64,000 nucleotides of DNA, taken from positions 744,001-808,000 of the forward strand of contig JAOSJV010000001.1 in NCBI GenBank assembly GCA_027493935.1. Reading direction: 5' to 3'. The DNA is from Burkholderiales bacterium. GTDB lineage: Bacteria > Pseudomonadota > Gammaproteobacteria > Burkholderiales > SG8-39. Each line of letters begins with the position of its first letter. Position 1 is the stretch's first letter. Below the pieces are notes generated by a model. It did not search any database. It was not told where the DNA came from and saw only the letters and a list, made by a program, of their open reading frames with translations. Of this stretch, positions 1-12,267 are shown piece after piece. Made by a program: the position numbers and the translations under genes.

Positions 1-1
1 G

Positions 2-493
2 CTCGGTCCGGTGCTGGCGGCGCTGCTGTTCGCGAGCCGGGCCGGCTCGGCGATCACCGCCGAGATCGGCCTGATGAAGACCACCGAGCAGCTCTCGGCG
101 ATGGAGATGATGGCGGTCGATCCGGTCGCGCGCATCGTCGGGCCGCGCTTCTGGGGCGGCGTGATCTCGATGCCGCTGCTCGCCGCGATCTTCACGGTGG
201 TGGGGATCTTCGGCGGCTACCTCATCGGCGTCGTGCTGATCGGGCTCGATCCGGGCTCGTTCTGGTCGCAGATGCAGAACGCGGTCGACCTGCGCGAGGA
301 TATCGTGAACGGGTTGATCAAGGCGGCCGTGTTCGGCGTGGCGGTGACCCTGATCGCGGTGTTCGAGGGGTACGACGCGGTGCCGACGGCCGAGGGCGTG
401 TCGCGCGCCACGACGCGCACGGTGGTGACCTCCGCGCTCGCGGTCCTGGCGCTCGATTTCGTGCTCACTGCATTCATGTTCAGGGGCGTGTGA
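2..493 (+). CDS. mlaE: MlaE, phospholipid transport permease (5' end cut by window)
   Basis: C-terminal 163 residues of the MlaE/YrbE permease, the membrane subunit of the MlaFEDB ABC transporter that moves phospholipids between the inner membrane and periplasmic MlaC. The visible part keeps the family stretch with [16 protein letters not shown] and [15 protein letters not shown] near the start, followed by three or four hydrophobic segments and a C-terminal helix ending FMFRGV. The reading frame is open from base 2, so the start lies outside the window. It is followed 6 bp later by mlaD and then mlaA, mlaC and mlaB, which confirms the assignment. Identification is firm; only the N-terminus is missing. 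Confidence 0.93.
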   Translation, partial: LGPVLAALLFASRAGSAITAEIGLMKTTEQLSAMEMMAVDPVARIVGPRFWGGVISMPLLAAIFTVVGIFGGYLIGVVLIGLDPGSFWSQMQNAVDLREDIVNGLIKAAVFGVAVTLIAVFEGYDAVPTAEGVSRATTRTVVTSALAVLALDFVLTAFMFRGV

Positions 494-499
494 CGCATC

Positions 500-982
500 A
501 TGATGAGCAAGCGGATTGTGGATATCTGGGTGGGCGCGTTCGTCCTCGGCGGCCTCGCGTCGATCATGTTCCTCGCGCTCAAGGTCGCCAACCAGAGCAC
601 GTTCGCGCTCGCCGCCGGCCAGACGTACCGGGTGCAGGCGCGGTTTGATAACATCGGCGGCCTCAAGGTGCGCGCGCCGGTGAAGAGCGCCGGCGTCCTG
701 GTCGGGCGCGTCGCCGGCGTCCGCTTCGACAACGAGTCGTTCGAGGCGGTGGTGGAGATGGAACTCGACGCGGCCTACCGCTTTCCGCGCGACACGGCGG
801 CGAAGATCCTGACCTCGGGGCTGCTCGGCGAACAGTACATCGGGCTCGCAGCCGGCGGCGATACCGCGAGTCTCAAGGACGGCGACACGTTGAAAATTAC
901 CCAGTCTGCGATCGTGCTCGAAAATCTGATCGGCCAGTTTCTGTACAGTAAGGCCGCCGACGGGAACGGGAAGAAGGAATGA
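500..982 (+). CDS. mlaD: MlaD, MCE-domain phospholipid-binding protein
   Basis: 160-residue substrate-binding subunit of the Mla transporter, anchored in the inner membrane and forming a periplasmic hexameric ring. A single N-terminal membrane helix (about residues 9-29, VGAFVLGGLASIMFLALKV) is followed by one MCE domain (about 40-118, with RFDNIGGLKVRAPVKSAGV and LTSGLLGEQYIGL). The C-terminal tail is hydrophobic then Lys-rich. The start could be the ATG at 500 or the adjacent one at 503. It starts 6 bp after mlaE and overlaps the next start by 4 bp (ATGA), so it is cotranscribed. Length and domain content match the family. Confidence 0.95.
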   Translation: MMSKRIVDIWVGAFVLGGLASIMFLALKVANQSTFALAAGQTYRVQARFDNIGGLKVRAPVKSAGVLVGRVAGVRFDNESFEAVVEMELDAAYRFPRDTAAKILTSGLLGEQYIGLAAGGDTASLKDGDTLKITQSAIVLENLIGQFLYSKAADGNGKKE

Positions 983-2028
983 AGGACGCTCTGCAGGCGA
1001 TGCCAGGGGAACTCTGCAAGGTCGCGCTTGTGCGGGGCCTTGCCTGGCTTGGGGGATTGCAAAAGGGGGCCGTAGGCCCGTTTGGCAGGGTCTCCCTAGC
1101 GGCGGCCGCTGCGGCCGCCGCGCTCGGGATCGGCGGCTGCGCGAGCACCGCCGCCCTGAATCCTGCCGATCCGTTCGAGCCCGCTAACCGCGTGGTGTTC
1201 GAGTTCAACCAGAACGTCGACAAGGCGTTCGTCAAGCCGGTCGCGCAGGCCTACCGGGCGGCGCTGCCGCAGCCGGTGCGCACCGGCGTGCGCAACTTCT
1301 ACGGCAACCTGTGGGATCCGTGGATCGGCCTGAACAATCTGCTGCAGGGCAAGGTCGAGTGGGCGCTGAGCGACCTGTTCCGCTTCGCGGTCAACACCAC
1401 GTTCGGGCTCGGCGGCATCCACGACCCCGCGACCGAGATGCGCCTGGAGAAGCACAACGAGGATTTCGGGCAGACGCTCGGGCGCTGGGGCGTGCAAAGC
1501 GGTCCTTATCTCGTGCTGCCGATCTTCGGCCCGAGCAGCGTCCGCGACGGCGCCGGTCTCGTGGTCGACAGCTACGGCTACCTGCCGTGGCGCGTCCCGA
1601 CCTGGCGCAAGTGGAGTCACTACGTCGCCTGGCGCAACAGCCTCAGCGCGCTCGGCTTCGTGAGCCTGCGCGCGAGCCTGCTCGACGCCGAGAGCGTGCT
1701 CGAGGAGGCGGCGCTCGACCGCTACGCGTTCGTGCGCGACGCCTACCTGCAGCGCCGCCGCAACCTGGTGTACGACGGCGAGCCGCCGCGCGAGCGCCCG
1801 GCCGACGGCGCCGCCGCGCCGCCGTTCGACGACCTCGCGCTCGAGCCGCCGCGCGCGGTGGCGCCGCCGTGGGCCGCGCCGCCGTGGGCCGCGCCGCCGT
1901 GGGCCGCGCCGCATGCGCGCGGCTTCACCGACATGCGACGCGTGGTCGAACCACGCGTTCCCACCAACTACGCGGCGGTGCTTGCGGCGTCCGGCGGGCG
2001 CTGCGCCGGCGAGAGAAGGAGCAGGCGA
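979..2028 (+). CDS. mlaA: MlaA (VacJ) outer-membrane lipoprotein, reading frame open into mlaC
   Basis: Outer-membrane lipoprotein that removes phospholipids from the outer leaflet and passes them to MlaC. A poly-Ala signal segment leads to a lipobox with Cys54 (LGIGGC), followed by a VacJ core containing DPFEPANRVVFEFNQ, NLWDPWIGLNNLLQGK and FGPSSVRDGAG. The N-terminus before the signal is long for a lipoprotein, so the real start may be the ATG at 1000 or later. A tail rich in Pro and Ala carries three copies of a 15-bp unit encoding APPWA. There is no stop before mlaC: the frame continues through the mlaC signal peptide. A TGA at 2030-2032, overlapping the mlaC ATG, would end the gene if one base were gained or lost in the tail, giving the usual ATGA coupling. 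Confidence 0.85.
1861..1909 (+). repeat. 15-bp tandem repeat in the mlaA tail
   Basis: Three consecutive copies of a 15-bp unit (gcgccgccgtgggcc) encode a repeated Ala-Pro-Pro-Trp-Ala motif just before the MlaA/MlaC junction. Because the unit is a multiple of three, copy-number change alone would not shift frame. It does mark the C-terminal tail as low-complexity and slippage-prone. Confidence 0.8.
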
Positions 2029-2649
2029 ATGATCATGCGGATCTGCAAGGCACTTGCCGCCGCGGCAGCGGGCGCGCTCGCGTCCGCGGCGCTTGCGCAG
2101 GGCGAGCCGCCCGACGCCCTCGTGCAGCGCGTCGCCAGCGAGGTACTCGAGATCGTCAAGCGCGACCAGGAGATCCAAGCCGGCAACCGGCAGAAGGTGA
2201 TCGCCCTTGTCGAGGAAAAGGTGCTGCCGCACTTCGACTTCGAGCGCATGACCGCGCTGGCAATGGGCATCAACTGGCGCAAGGCGAGCCCCGAGCAGCG
2301 CGCGCGGCTGGTGGGGGAGTTCCGCACGCTGCTCGTGCGCACGTACTCCACCGCGCTCACGAACTACCGCGACCAGACGATAGAGTACCGGCCGCTGCGC
2401 GCGCAGCCTGGCGACAGCGACGTGACGGTGCGCTCGCAGGTGCGCCAGTCCGGCGCCGAGCCGATCGGCATCGACTACAGCCTGGCGAACTCCGGCGCGG
2501 GCTGGAAAGTGTACGACGTGACGGTAGCCGGCGTGAGCCTGGTGACGACCTACCGCGAGACCTTCGCCCAGGAGGTGCGCAAGACCGGGGTCGACGGCCT
2601 CATCAAGACGCTCGGCGAGAAGAACCGCCAGCTGCAGACGAAGAGCTAG
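2029..2649 (+). CDS. mlaC: MlaC, periplasmic phospholipid shuttle
   Basis: 206-residue periplasmic carrier that ferries phospholipid between MlaA and the MlaFEDB complex. The ATG at 2029 is chosen because a purine-rich ribosome site (gagagaaggag) lies just upstream and a standard Sec signal peptide follows (residues 1-23, ending ASAALA). The mature region has the MlaC family features KVIALVEEKVLPHFDFERM and RTYSTALTNYRDQTIEYRPL. The same frame is open upstream through mlaA, so either a natural fusion exists or a base was lost in the mlaA tail. The internal signal peptide argues for separate proteins. mlaB follows 14 bp after the stop. Confidence 0.92.
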   Translation: MIMRICKALAAAAAGALASAALAQGEPPDALVQRVASEVLEIVKRDQEIQAGNRQKVIALVEEKVLPHFDFERMTALAMGINWRKASPEQRARLVGEFRTLLVRTYSTALTNYRDQTIEYRPLRAQPGDSDVTVRSQVRQSGAEPIGIDYSLANSGAGWKVYDVTVAGVSLVTTYRETFAQEVRKTGVDGLIKTLGEKNRQLQTKS

Positions 2650-2663
2650 ACTGCAGATCGTCG

Positions 2664-2948
2664 ATGCGCCTCGACGGCGAGCGCGTCCTGCTCGAAGGCC
2701 CGGTGACGATCGCGACCGTACCGGCGCTGTTCGCGCGGGCGCGCGCGGCCTGCCGCGACGGCGCCACCGTGCTCGACTTCGCGGCGGTCGGCGAGGTGGA
2801 CTCGGCGGCAGTGGCCATGGCCGTGGCGCTGCTGCGCGAGGCGGCGGCGGCCGGACGGCGGTTCGCGGTCGCCAACGTGCCGGCGGCCATGGCGACGCTG
2901 GCCGAGCTGTACTCGGTCACCGACGTCATCGCGGCGCCCCGGCCCTGA
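2664..2948 (+). CDS. mlaB: MlaB, STAS-domain subunit of the Mla transporter
   Basis: 94-residue STAS-domain protein. In the Mla system MlaB binds the cytoplasmic ATPase and is needed for assembly and activity. The fold signature is visible as alternating strands and helices with VLDFAAVGEVDSAAVAMAVALLREA, the Asp-Ser loop typical of STAS proteins. ATG at 2664 is the first in-frame start after mlaC. The ATPase mlaF is not seen here and is expected upstream of the window beside mlaE. The sequence is short and divergent, so context carries much of the assignment. Confidence 0.85.
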   Translation: MRLDGERVLLEGPVTIATVPALFARARAACRDGATVLDFAAVGEVDSAAVAMAVALLREAAAAGRRFAVANVPAAMATLAELYSVTDVIAAPRP

Positions 2949-2999
2949 GCGCGGCGATGCCGCCGCGCCCGCCGGCGCCCGCCGGCTGAACCGCCCGAC

Positions 3000-3920
3000 A
3001 TGACCGAAGCGATCGAGATCCGCGGCCTGTCGAAGCGCTACGGCACGTTGCGCGCGCTGGACGGCGTCGACCTCGCAGTCGCGCAGGGCGAGTTCTTCGG
3101 CCTGCTCGGGCCGAACGGCGCCGGCAAGACCACGCTGATCAGCATCCTCGCCGGGCTCGCGCGGCCAGACGTCGGGACCGCGCGCGTGCTGGGCCACGAC
3201 GTGCTCGCCGAGTACCGCGCCGCGCGGCGCCTGCTCGGGGTCGTGCCGCAGGAGCTGGTGTTCGATCCGTTCTTCACCGTGCGCGAAACTCTGCGCTTCC
3301 AGTCGGGCTACTTCGAGCTGCGCCGCAACGACGTCTGGATCGAGGAGGTGATGCACCATCTCGATCTCACCGGCAAGGCCGACGCCAACATGCGGTCGCT
3401 CTCGGGCGGCATGAAGCGCCGCGTCCTGATCGCGCAGGCGCTGGTGCACCGGCCGCCGGTGATCGTGCTCGACGAGCCCACCGCCGGCGTGGACGTGGAG
3501 CTGCGCCACGGGCTGTGGCAGTTCGTGCAGCGCCTGAACGCCGAGGGCCACACGATCGTGCTCACGACCCACTACCTGGAGGAGGCCGAGGCCCTGTGCG
3601 GCCGCATCGCGATGCTCAAGCAGGGGCGGGTGGTGGCGTTCGACCGCACCGCCGATCTGATCCGCCGCTTCCAGGCACTCTACGTCCGGCTGCGGATCGA
3701 AGGCCAGCTGCCGGATGCGCTCGACGCGCGCCTCGTCCCGCAGCCCGGGATCGACGCCGTCGGCGCGGCGGCGGGCGTCTTCCTGCTGCAGATCCAGCAC
3801 TATGCGGAGGTGGAGAGCGTGCTCGCCGCCCTGCGCGCCGGCGGCTGTGCGATCCTCGAGATGGAGATCGTGCAGCCCGACCTCGAGGAAGTGTTCGTGC
3901 AGATCATGCAGACCCGATGA
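3000..3920 (+). CDS. ABC-2 type exporter, ATP-binding subunit
   Basis: 306-residue ATPase of a YadG/CcmA-like ABC exporter. Walker A is GPNGAGKT (residues 37-44), the signature is LSGGM (134-138), Walker B is VIVLDE (154-159), and the switch His lies in LTTHYLEEAE. A C-terminal extension of about 90 residues follows the nucleotide-binding domain, as in drug and polysaccharide exporters of this group. The stop overlaps the start of the permease gene by 4 bp (ATGA), so both subunits are made together. This pair commonly sits between the mla genes and bolA-murA in betaproteobacteria. The substrate is unknown. Confidence 0.9.
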   Translation: MTEAIEIRGLSKRYGTLRALDGVDLAVAQGEFFGLLGPNGAGKTTLISILAGLARPDVGTARVLGHDVLAEYRAARRLLGVVPQELVFDPFFTVRETLRFQSGYFELRRNDVWIEEVMHHLDLTGKADANMRSLSGGMKRRVLIAQALVHRPPVIVLDEPTAGVDVELRHGLWQFVQRLNAEGHTIVLTTHYLEEAEALCGRIAMLKQGRVVAFDRTADLIRRFQALYVRLRIEGQLPDALDARLVPQPGIDAVGAAAGVFLLQIQHYAEVESVLAALRAGGCAILEMEIVQPDLEEVFVQIMQTR

Positions 3921-4672
3921 CCGGCTTTCTCACGCTGCTCGAGAAGGAACTGCTCCGGTTCTGGAAGGTCGCCTTCCAGACGATCGCCGCGCCGGTGCTG
4001 ACCGCGCTGCTGTACCTGCTCGTGTTCGCGCACGCGCTCGAGGCGCGCGTCGCGGTCTTCGAGGGGGTGCGCTACACGGCGTTCCTGGTGCCGGGCCTCG
4101 CGATGATGTCGATGCTGCAGAACGCGTTCGCGAACAGCTCTTCGAGCCTGATTCAATCGAAGGTCACCGGCAACATCGTTTTCGTGCTGCTCCCACCACT
4201 AAGCTATCGCGAGTTCTTCGCCGCCTACGTGAGCGCCGCGATCCTGCGCGGCCTGGCGGTCGGCGCCGGCGTCCTGGCGGCCACCGCGCCGGTGGCCGGC
4301 GTGGCCATCGCGCACCCGCTTTGGAGCGCGGCCTTCGCGCTCGCCGGCTGCGCGGTCCTCGGCGCGATGGGAGTCATTGCCGGAATCTGGGCGGACAAGA
4401 TCGACGAGCTCGCCGCATTCCAGAACTTCGTCATCATGCCGCTCACGTTCCTCGCCGGCGTCTTCTATTCGATCCGCTCCCTGCCCGAGTTCTGGCAGAA
4501 GGCGTCGCACCTGAATCCGTTCTTCTACATGATCGACGGATTCCGGTACGGGTTCCTGGGCGCCGCCGACGTCGACCCGTTCGTCAGCCTGGGCGTGGTC
4601 GCGGTATTCTTCGTCGTCCTGTGTGCGGGCGCGCTCGCCCTGCTCAGGTCTGGTTACAAGCTGAGGAGCTAG
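3917..4672 (+). CDS. ABC-2 type exporter, permease subunit
   Basis: 251-residue integral membrane partner of the preceding ATPase, YadH-like. About six hydrophobic segments are visible, including IAAPVLTALLYLLVFAHAL, the motif region FVIMPLTFLAGVFYSIRSLP characteristic of ABC-2 permeases, and a C-terminal helix VAVFFVVLCAGALALL. The start ATG at 3917 overlaps the stop of the ATPase gene, which indicates translational coupling. No substrate can be inferred. The bolA-family gene follows 7 bp later, so all may be on one transcript with murA. Confidence 0.9.
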   Translation: MTGFLTLLEKELLRFWKVAFQTIAAPVLTALLYLLVFAHALEARVAVFEGVRYTAFLVPGLAMMSMLQNAFANSSSSLIQSKVTGNIVFVLLPPLSYREFFAAYVSAAILRGLAVGAGVLAATAPVAGVAIAHPLWSAAFALAGCAVLGAMGVIAGIWADKIDELAAFQNFVIMPLTFLAGVFYSIRSLPEFWQKASHLNPFFYMIDGFRYGFLGAADVDPFVSLGVVAVFFVVLCAGALALLRSGYKLRS

Positions 4673-4679
4673 TCCGCAG

Positions 4680-6166
<1,487 letters not shown>

Positions 6167-6273
6167 GCCGCAGAGGGTGTCGTGAAACGGTGCGAACCAC
6201 TGCGGGACGCGGCATGCGATTGCGGCCGCAATCGCGGCGCCATGCGCTAAAATACTGATTTTCCTTTCCTTCC

Positions 6274-6933
6274 ATGACTCCAGCCGCGACCCTGACCCTC
6301 GCGCTGTCGACGGGCCGGATCTTCGACGAGACGACACCGCTCCTGGCGGCGGCCGAGATCGCGGTCGCCGGCACCCCGGCCACCTCGCGTAAGCTCGTCC
6401 TCGGTACCAGCCGCCCCGGCTTGCGGCTGCTGATCGTGCGCGCGACCGACGTGCCGACCTACGTCGAGTACGGCGCAGCCGACCTCGGCGTCGCCGGCAA
6501 GGACGTGCTCTACGAGCACGGCGGCAGCGGCCTGTACCAGCCGCTCGACCTCGGCATTGCGGCCTGCCGGATGATGGTCGCGGTGCCCGAGGGGTTCGAC
6601 TACGCCGGCGCGGTGCGCACGGGCGCGCGCCTGCGGGTCGCGACGAAGTACATCCGCGCGGCGCGCGAGCATTTCGCCGCCAAGGGGGTGCACGTCGATC
6701 TGATCAAGCTGTACGGCTCGATGGAGCTCGCGCCGCTGGTCGGGCTTGCCGACGCCATCGTCGATCTCGTCTCGACCGGGAACACGCTGCGCGCGAACAA
6801 CCTGCGCGCGATCGAGGAGATCATGCCGGTGAGCGCCCGGCTCATCGTCAACCAGGCGGCGCTCAAGCTCAAGCGCGACGCGGTGCAGCCCCTGCTGGCC
6901 GCGTTCGCCGCCGCGGTGGCCGCGCATGCCTGA
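6274..6933 (+). CDS. hisG: HisG, ATP phosphoribosyltransferase (short form)
   Basis: 219-residue catalytic subunit for the first step of histidine synthesis, joining ATP and PRPP. This short form lacks the C-terminal regulatory domain and in other bacteria needs HisZ, which is not in this window. Recognised by [28 protein letters not shown], the PRPP-binding stretch [18 protein letters not shown] and the C-terminal [12 protein letters not shown]. The stop overlaps hisD by 8 bp. It is the first gene of the his operon and follows a 107-bp gap containing an AT-richer patch (ctaaaatactgat) suitable for a promoter. Confidence 0.95.
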   Translation: MTPAATLTLALSTGRIFDETTPLLAAAEIAVAGTPATSRKLVLGTSRPGLRLLIVRATDVPTYVEYGAADLGVAGKDVLYEHGGSGLYQPLDLGIAACRMMVAVPEGFDYAGAVRTGARLRVATKYIRAAREHFAAKGVHVDLIKLYGSMELAPLVGLADAIVDLVSTGNTLRANNLRAIEEIMPVSARLIVNQAALKLKRDAVQPLLAAFAAAVAAHA

Positions 6934-8236
6934 GATCCGGCGGCTCGCCACCGGAGAGGGCGGCTTCGACGCCGCACTCGCGCGCCTGACCGCGATCGAG
7001 GCGGCGCAGGACACGCGCGTGGAGGCCGTCGTCGCCGGTATCCTCGCCGACGTGCGCGCGCGCGGCGACGCTGCGGTGCTCGAGTACACGCAGCGGTTCG
7101 ACAAGCTGCGCGCGGCGAGCGTCGCGGAGCTCGAGATCCCGGCCGCGGCGCTCGCCGCGGCCCGCAGCAGGCTCGACGCCGAGCGACGCACGGCGCTCGA
7201 GGCGGCCGCGGCGCGCATCCGCGCCTACCATGCGCACCAGCTCGCGCGCTCGTGGGAGTACGCCGAGGCCGACGGCACCGTGCTCGGGCAGCGGGTCACG
7301 CCGCTCGACCGCGTCGGCCTGTACGTTCCCGGGGGCAAGGCGGCCTATCCGTCGTCGGTGCTGATGAACGCCATCCCCGCGAAGGTCGCCGCGGTGCCCG
7401 AGCTCGTGATGGTCGTGCCGACGCCTGCGGGCGAGCGCAACGACCTCGTCCTCGCCGCGGCGGCGATCGCGGGCGTCGACCGCGTGTTCGCGATCGGCGG
7501 CGCCCAGGCGGTCGGCGCGCTCGCATACGGCACGGCGAGCGTGCCGGCGGTCGACAAGATCGTCGGCCCGGGCAACGCGTACGTGGCGGCCGCCAAGCGC
7601 CAGGTCTTCGGCACCGTCGGCATCGACATGATCGCCGGTCCCTCCGAGATCCTGGTGATCAGCGACGGCTCGCCCGATCCCGACTGGATCGCGATGGACC
7701 TGTTCTCCCAGGCCGAGCACGACGAGCTCGCACAGGCGATCCTGCTCACGCCCGACGCGGCGTTCATCGACGCCGTGGCGGCGAGCATCGAACGGCAGCT
7801 CGCGGATATGCCGCGCCGCGACGTCATCGCGGCCGCGCTCGCGAACCGCGGGGCGCTCGTTCTGGTGCGCGACCTGGACGAGGCCTGCGCGATCGCCAAC
7901 CGCATCGCGCCCGAGCACCTCGAGCTCGCGGTGCGCGAGCCAGAGCGCCTGCTCGAGAAGGTCCGCAATGCGGGCGCCGTGTTCGTGGGGAGCTACAGCT
8001 CGGAGGCGCTCGGCGACTACTGCGCCGGCCCGAACCACGTCCTGCCGACCTCGCGTAGCGCGCGGTTCTCCTCGCCGCTCGGCGTGTACGACTTCCAGAA
8101 GCGCTCGAGCGTCATCAAGATCTCGCCGGAGGGCGCGCGCTCGCTCGGCAGGCTCGCGGTCACGCTCGCCGAAGGCGAAGGGCTGCCGGCGCACGCGCGC
8201 TCAGCGCAGTACCGCATGGAGCCGCGCCGGCGATGA
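6926..8236 (+). CDS. hisD: HisD, histidinol dehydrogenase
   Basis: 436-residue zinc enzyme for the last two oxidations, histidinol to histidine, using NAD. Family blocks are [48 protein letters not shown], the zinc and catalytic region [10 protein letters not shown], and APEHLELAV. The end [12 protein letters not shown] is typical of the position just before hisC. The start overlaps hisG and the stop overlaps hisC by 4 bp, so translation is coupled on both sides. Full length, no anomalies. Confidence 0.96.
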   Translation: MPEIRRLATGEGGFDAALARLTAIEAAQDTRVEAVVAGILADVRARGDAAVLEYTQRFDKLRAASVAELEIPAAALAAARSRLDAERRTALEAAAARIRAYHAHQLARSWEYAEADGTVLGQRVTPLDRVGLYVPGGKAAYPSSVLMNAIPAKVAAVPELVMVVPTPAGERNDLVLAAAAIAGVDRVFAIGGAQAVGALAYGTASVPAVDKIVGPGNAYVAAAKRQVFGTVGIDMIAGPSEILVISDGSPDPDWIAMDLFSQAEHDELAQAILLTPDAAFIDAVAASIERQLADMPRRDVIAAALANRGALVLVRDLDEACAIANRIAPEHLELAVREPERLLEKVRNAGAVFVGSYSSEALGDYCAGPNHVLPTSRSARFSSPLGVYDFQKRSSVIKISPEGARSLGRLAVTLAEGEGLPAHARSAQYRMEPRRR

Positions 8237-9300
8237 AGCCGACTCCGCGCGAACTCGTGCGCGAGGAGATTCTCGCGATGAAGGCCTACCCGGTGCCGTC
8301 GGCCGCCGGCATGGTCAAGCTCGACGCGATGGAGAATCCGTATCGGCTGCCCGAGGCGCTGCGCGAGGAGGTCGGGCGCCTCGTCTCGACGCTGCCGATC
8401 AACCGCTACCCGGACCCCGCCGCACCGGACCTGAAGGCGCGGTTGCGGGAGGTGTTCGCCATTCCGGGCGAGGCCGCGGTGCTGATCGGCAACGGCTCCG
8501 ACGAGATCATCCACATCGCGGCGCAGGCTCTCGCGCGGCCGGACGCCGTGCTGCTCGCGCCCGAACCTTCGTTCGTGATGTACCGGATGAGCGCGGTGCT
8601 CGCCGGGATGCGCTACGTCGGCGTGCCGCTGCGGCCGGACTTCACGCTCGACCTCGACCGGTTCCTCGCCGCGATGCGCGCGACCCGGCCCGCGCTCGTC
8701 TTTCTCGCCTATCCGAACAACCCGACCGGCAACCTCTTTGCGCAGGAGGCCGTCGCGCGCATCGTCGCCGAGGCCCCGGGGCTGGTCGTCCTCGACGAGG
8801 CCTACCACGCATTCGCCGGCAGGACTTTCCTCGATCGCGTGCCGTCCAATCCGAACCTGATGGTGATGCGCACGGTGTCGAAGCTCGGGCTCGCCGGCAT
8901 CCGCCTCGGCTACGCCGCCGCGGCGCCGGAGTGGATCGCCGAGCTCGACAAGGTCCGGCCCCCGTACAACGTGAGCATGGTGACCCAGTTCGTCGCCGAG
9001 CGGCTGCTCGCGCGGCTGCCGGTGCTCGAGCGCCAGGCCGACGCCATCGGGCAGGAGCGCGCCGTGCTCGCCGGGAAGCTGCGCGAGCTGCGCCGCGTGG
9101 AGGTCTTTCCGAGCGACGCGAACTTCGTCCTCGTCCGGGTCCCCGACGCCGATCGCGCCTACGCCGGCATGCTCGCGCGCAAGGTGCTGGTACGCAACTT
9201 CAACGGCAGCCACCCGCTGCTCGCGAACTGCCTGCGCCTCACGGTCGGCACACCCGGCGAGAACGCGCTCATGCTCGATGCCCTAGCGGAAAGCCTATGA
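8233..9300 (+). CDS. hisC: HisC, histidinol-phosphate aminotransferase
   Basis: 355-residue class I/II PLP aminotransferase converting imidazole-acetol phosphate to histidinol phosphate. Visible blocks are [13 protein letters not shown] near the N-terminus, [42 protein letters not shown] and the PLP-Lys loop [14 protein letters not shown]. Overlaps hisD by ATGA at 8233-8236 and hisB by ATGA at 9297-9300. The operon context fixes the specificity within a broad aminotransferase family. Confidence 0.95.
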   Translation: MKPTPRELVREEILAMKAYPVPSAAGMVKLDAMENPYRLPEALREEVGRLVSTLPINRYPDPAAPDLKARLREVFAIPGEAAVLIGNGSDEIIHIAAQALARPDAVLLAPEPSFVMYRMSAVLAGMRYVGVPLRPDFTLDLDRFLAAMRATRPALVFLAYPNNPTGNLFAQEAVARIVAEAPGLVVLDEAYHAFAGRTFLDRVPSNPNLMVMRTVSKLGLAGIRLGYAAAAPEWIAELDKVRPPYNVSMVTQFVAERLLARLPVLERQADAIGQERAVLAGKLRELRRVEVFPSDANFVLVRVPDADRAYAGMLARKVLVRNFNGSHPLLANCLRLTVGTPGENALMLDALAESL

Positions 9301-9902
9301 AACCGTCCCAACGTGCGAGAAAAGCGAGCGTCGCCCGCAACACCGCCGAGACGCAGATCTCGATCGTGCTCGACCTCGATGGCGCCGGCGCGTCGAAGAT
9401 CGCGACCAGCGTGGCGTTCCTCGACCACATGCTCGACCAGGTCGCACGACACGGCATGATCGACCTCGAGATCCGGGCCGCCGGCGACCTGCACATCGAC
9501 GCGCACCACACCGTCGAGGACGTGGGCATCGCGCTCGGCCAGGCGGTGGCGCAGGCGCTCGGCGACAAGCGCGGGGTGCGGCGCTACGGGTACGCCTACG
9601 TGCCGCTCGACGAGGCGCTCTCGCGCGTCGTGGTCGACCTCTCCGGTCGTCCCGGGCTCGAGTTCCACGTCCCGTTCGCGCGCGCGCGGGTTGGCGAGTT
9701 CGACGTCGATCTCGTGCGCGAGTTCTTCCAGGGCTTCGTCAACCATGCCGGGGTGACGCTGCACGTCGACAACCTGCGCGGCGCCAACGCGCACCACCAG
9801 TGCGAGACCGCGTTCAAGGCGTTCGGGCGCGCGCTGCGCATGGCGGTCGAGCAGGATGCGCGCGCGGCGGGCGTCGTGCCGTCCACCAAGGGCGCGCTGT
9901 AG
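9297..9902 (+). CDS. hisB: HisB, imidazoleglycerol-phosphate dehydratase
   Basis: 201-residue monofunctional dehydratase (no phosphatase domain), forming imidazole-acetol phosphate. Metal-binding His clusters are present as [28 protein letters not shown] and [19 protein letters not shown]. The ATG at 9297 overlaps the hisC stop; an N-terminal basic extension of about 14 residues precedes the conserved [14 protein letters not shown]. hisH follows after 31 bp. The length is normal for the bacterial monofunctional form. Confidence 0.96.
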   Translation: MKPSQRARKASVARNTAETQISIVLDLDGAGASKIATSVAFLDHMLDQVARHGMIDLEIRAAGDLHIDAHHTVEDVGIALGQAVAQALGDKRGVRRYGYAYVPLDEALSRVVVDLSGRPGLEFHVPFARARVGEFDVDLVREFFQGFVNHAGVTLHVDNLRGANAHHQCETAFKAFGRALRMAVEQDARAAGVVPSTKGAL

Positions 9903-9933
9903 CCGGAGCGCGCGGGCTCCCCGGGCGCGACGT

Positions 9934-10569
9934 ATGAACATTGCGGTCGTCGATTACGGCATGGGCAACCTGCGCTCGGTTTCGAAGGCGCTCGAGCACG
10001 TGGCGCCGAGCGCGACGGTGACGGTGACCGCCGACCCCGACGCGGTGGCCGCGGCCGACCGCGTCGTCTTTCCCGGACAGGGCGCCATGCCCGACTGCAT
10101 GCGCGAGCTCGATGCGCGCAGCCTGCGGCCGGCGGTGCTGCGCGCCGCCGGCGCGAAGCCGTTTCTCGGCATCTGCATCGGGCTGCAGATGCTCTTCGAG
10201 CGCTCCGACGAGGGCGGCGTCGCCGGGCTCGGCATTCTTCCCGGCGCGGTGCGCCGCTTTCCGAGCGAGCGCATGCGCGACGAGCGCGGCGAGCGGCTCA
10301 AGGTACCGCACATGGGGTGGAACCAGGTGCACCAGGCCGAGTCGCACGCGCTGTGGCGCGGCATCGGCGACGCAGAGCGCTTCTATTTCGTGCACAGCTA
10401 CTATCCGGAGAGCGGCGCGCCCGAGCTGGTGGCCGGGTTCGCGGTGTACGGTTTCCCCTTTACCTGCGCGGTGAGCCGGGATAACATTTTCGCGGTACAG
10501 TTTCACCCCGAGAAAAGCCACCGCGCCGGGCTTCGGCTCCTCGCCAACTTCGTCGATTGGAACCCCTGA
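9934..10569 (+). CDS. hisH: HisH, imidazole glycerol phosphate synthase glutaminase subunit
   Basis: 211-residue class I glutamine amidotransferase that feeds ammonia to HisF. The catalytic triad is evident: nucleophile Cys in FLGICIGLQMLFE, and His-Glu in VQFHPEKSHRAG. The N-terminal VVDYGMGNLRSVSKALE is characteristic of the family. ATG 9934 is the first start giving that N-terminus. Full length. It works with hisF in the same operon, separated here only by hisA. Confidence 0.96.
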   Translation: MNIAVVDYGMGNLRSVSKALEHVAPSATVTVTADPDAVAAADRVVFPGQGAMPDCMRELDARSLRPAVLRAAGAKPFLGICIGLQMLFERSDEGGVAGLGILPGAVRRFPSERMRDERGERLKVPHMGWNQVHQAESHALWRGIGDAERFYFVHSYYPESGAPELVAGFAVYGFPFTCAVSRDNIFAVQFHPEKSHRAGLRLLANFVDWNP

Positions 10570-10650
10570 ACGTTCCAGGCCCGGGCGAGCGCGCCATGCG
10601 TGCCCGATCACGGTCCGCGTTTCCCGAAGCCCCGCTGCGATAGCTTCCGA

Positions 10651-11403
10651 ATGGTCATCATTCCGGCCATCGACATCAAGGACGGCCGCTGCGTGCGCCT
10701 GAAGCAGGGCGACATGGCGTCGGCGACCGTCTACTCGGACGACCCGGTGGGAATGGCCGAGCACTGGCTCGCGCAGGGGGCGCGGCGCCTGCACATCGTC
10801 GACCTGAACGGCGCCGCGGCCGGGCGGCCGCGCAACGAAACCGTGATTCGCGAGATCGTGGACCGGGTCGGCGACAAGATCCCGGTGCAGCTCGGCGGCG
10901 GCATCCGCGACCTCGACACGGTCGAGGGCTATCTGGACGCCGGCGTCAGCCAGATCGTGGTCGGCACCGCCGCGGTGAAGAATCCCGGTTTCCTGCAGGA
11001 CGCGTGCGCGGCGTTCGCGGGCCACATCATCGCCGGGCTCGACGCGCGGGACGGCAAGGTCGCCGTCGAGGGCTGGTCGAAGATGACCGGCCACGACGTC
11101 GTCGATCTCGCGCGGAAGTTCGAGGAATACGGCGTCGAGTCGGTCATCTACACCGACATCGGCCGCGACGGCATGCTGACCGGGGTCAACGTCGCGGCGA
11201 CGGTGCGGCTCGCACGCGAGCTGCGCATCCCGGTCATCGCGAGCGGCGGGCTCACTGGCATGGCCGACATCGAGGCGCTGTGCGACGTCGCCGCCGAGGG
11301 CATCATGGGCGTCGTCACGGGGCGTGCGCTCTACCAGGGCACGATCGATTTCAAGCAGGCGCAGGCCGAGGCCGACCGGCTGTGCAAGAAAGGCGATGGG
11401 TGA
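10651..11403 (+). CDS. hisA: HisA, ProFAR isomerase
   Basis: 250-residue (beta-alpha)8 isomerase converting ProFAR to PRFAR. The first catalytic Asp is in [18 protein letters not shown] and the second in [14 protein letters not shown]; phosphate-binding loops are LGGGIRD and [15 protein letters not shown]. The ATG at 10651 is chosen because [12 protein letters not shown] is the standard N-terminus; an earlier in-frame GTG would add 17 residues of no homology. The family half-barrel symmetry with HisF is visible. Confidence 0.96.
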   Translation: MVIIPAIDIKDGRCVRLKQGDMASATVYSDDPVGMAEHWLAQGARRLHIVDLNGAAAGRPRNETVIREIVDRVGDKIPVQLGGGIRDLDTVEGYLDAGVSQIVVGTAAVKNPGFLQDACAAFAGHIIAGLDARDGKVAVEGWSKMTGHDVVDLARKFEEYGVESVIYTDIGRDGMLTGVNVAATVRLARELRIPVIASGGLTGMADIEALCDVAAEGIMGVVTGRALYQGTIDFKQAQAEADRLCKKGDG

Positions 11404-11508
11404 TGCGCGACGGGTGACCGGGGCGCACGCCGGTAGCCGCTTCGGCCGCTCGAGCCCGGCGTCGGCCAAGATTACCCATCGCCCGTCGCCCGTGACGCGT
11501 CGTCCGCC

Positions 11509-12267
<759 letters not shown>

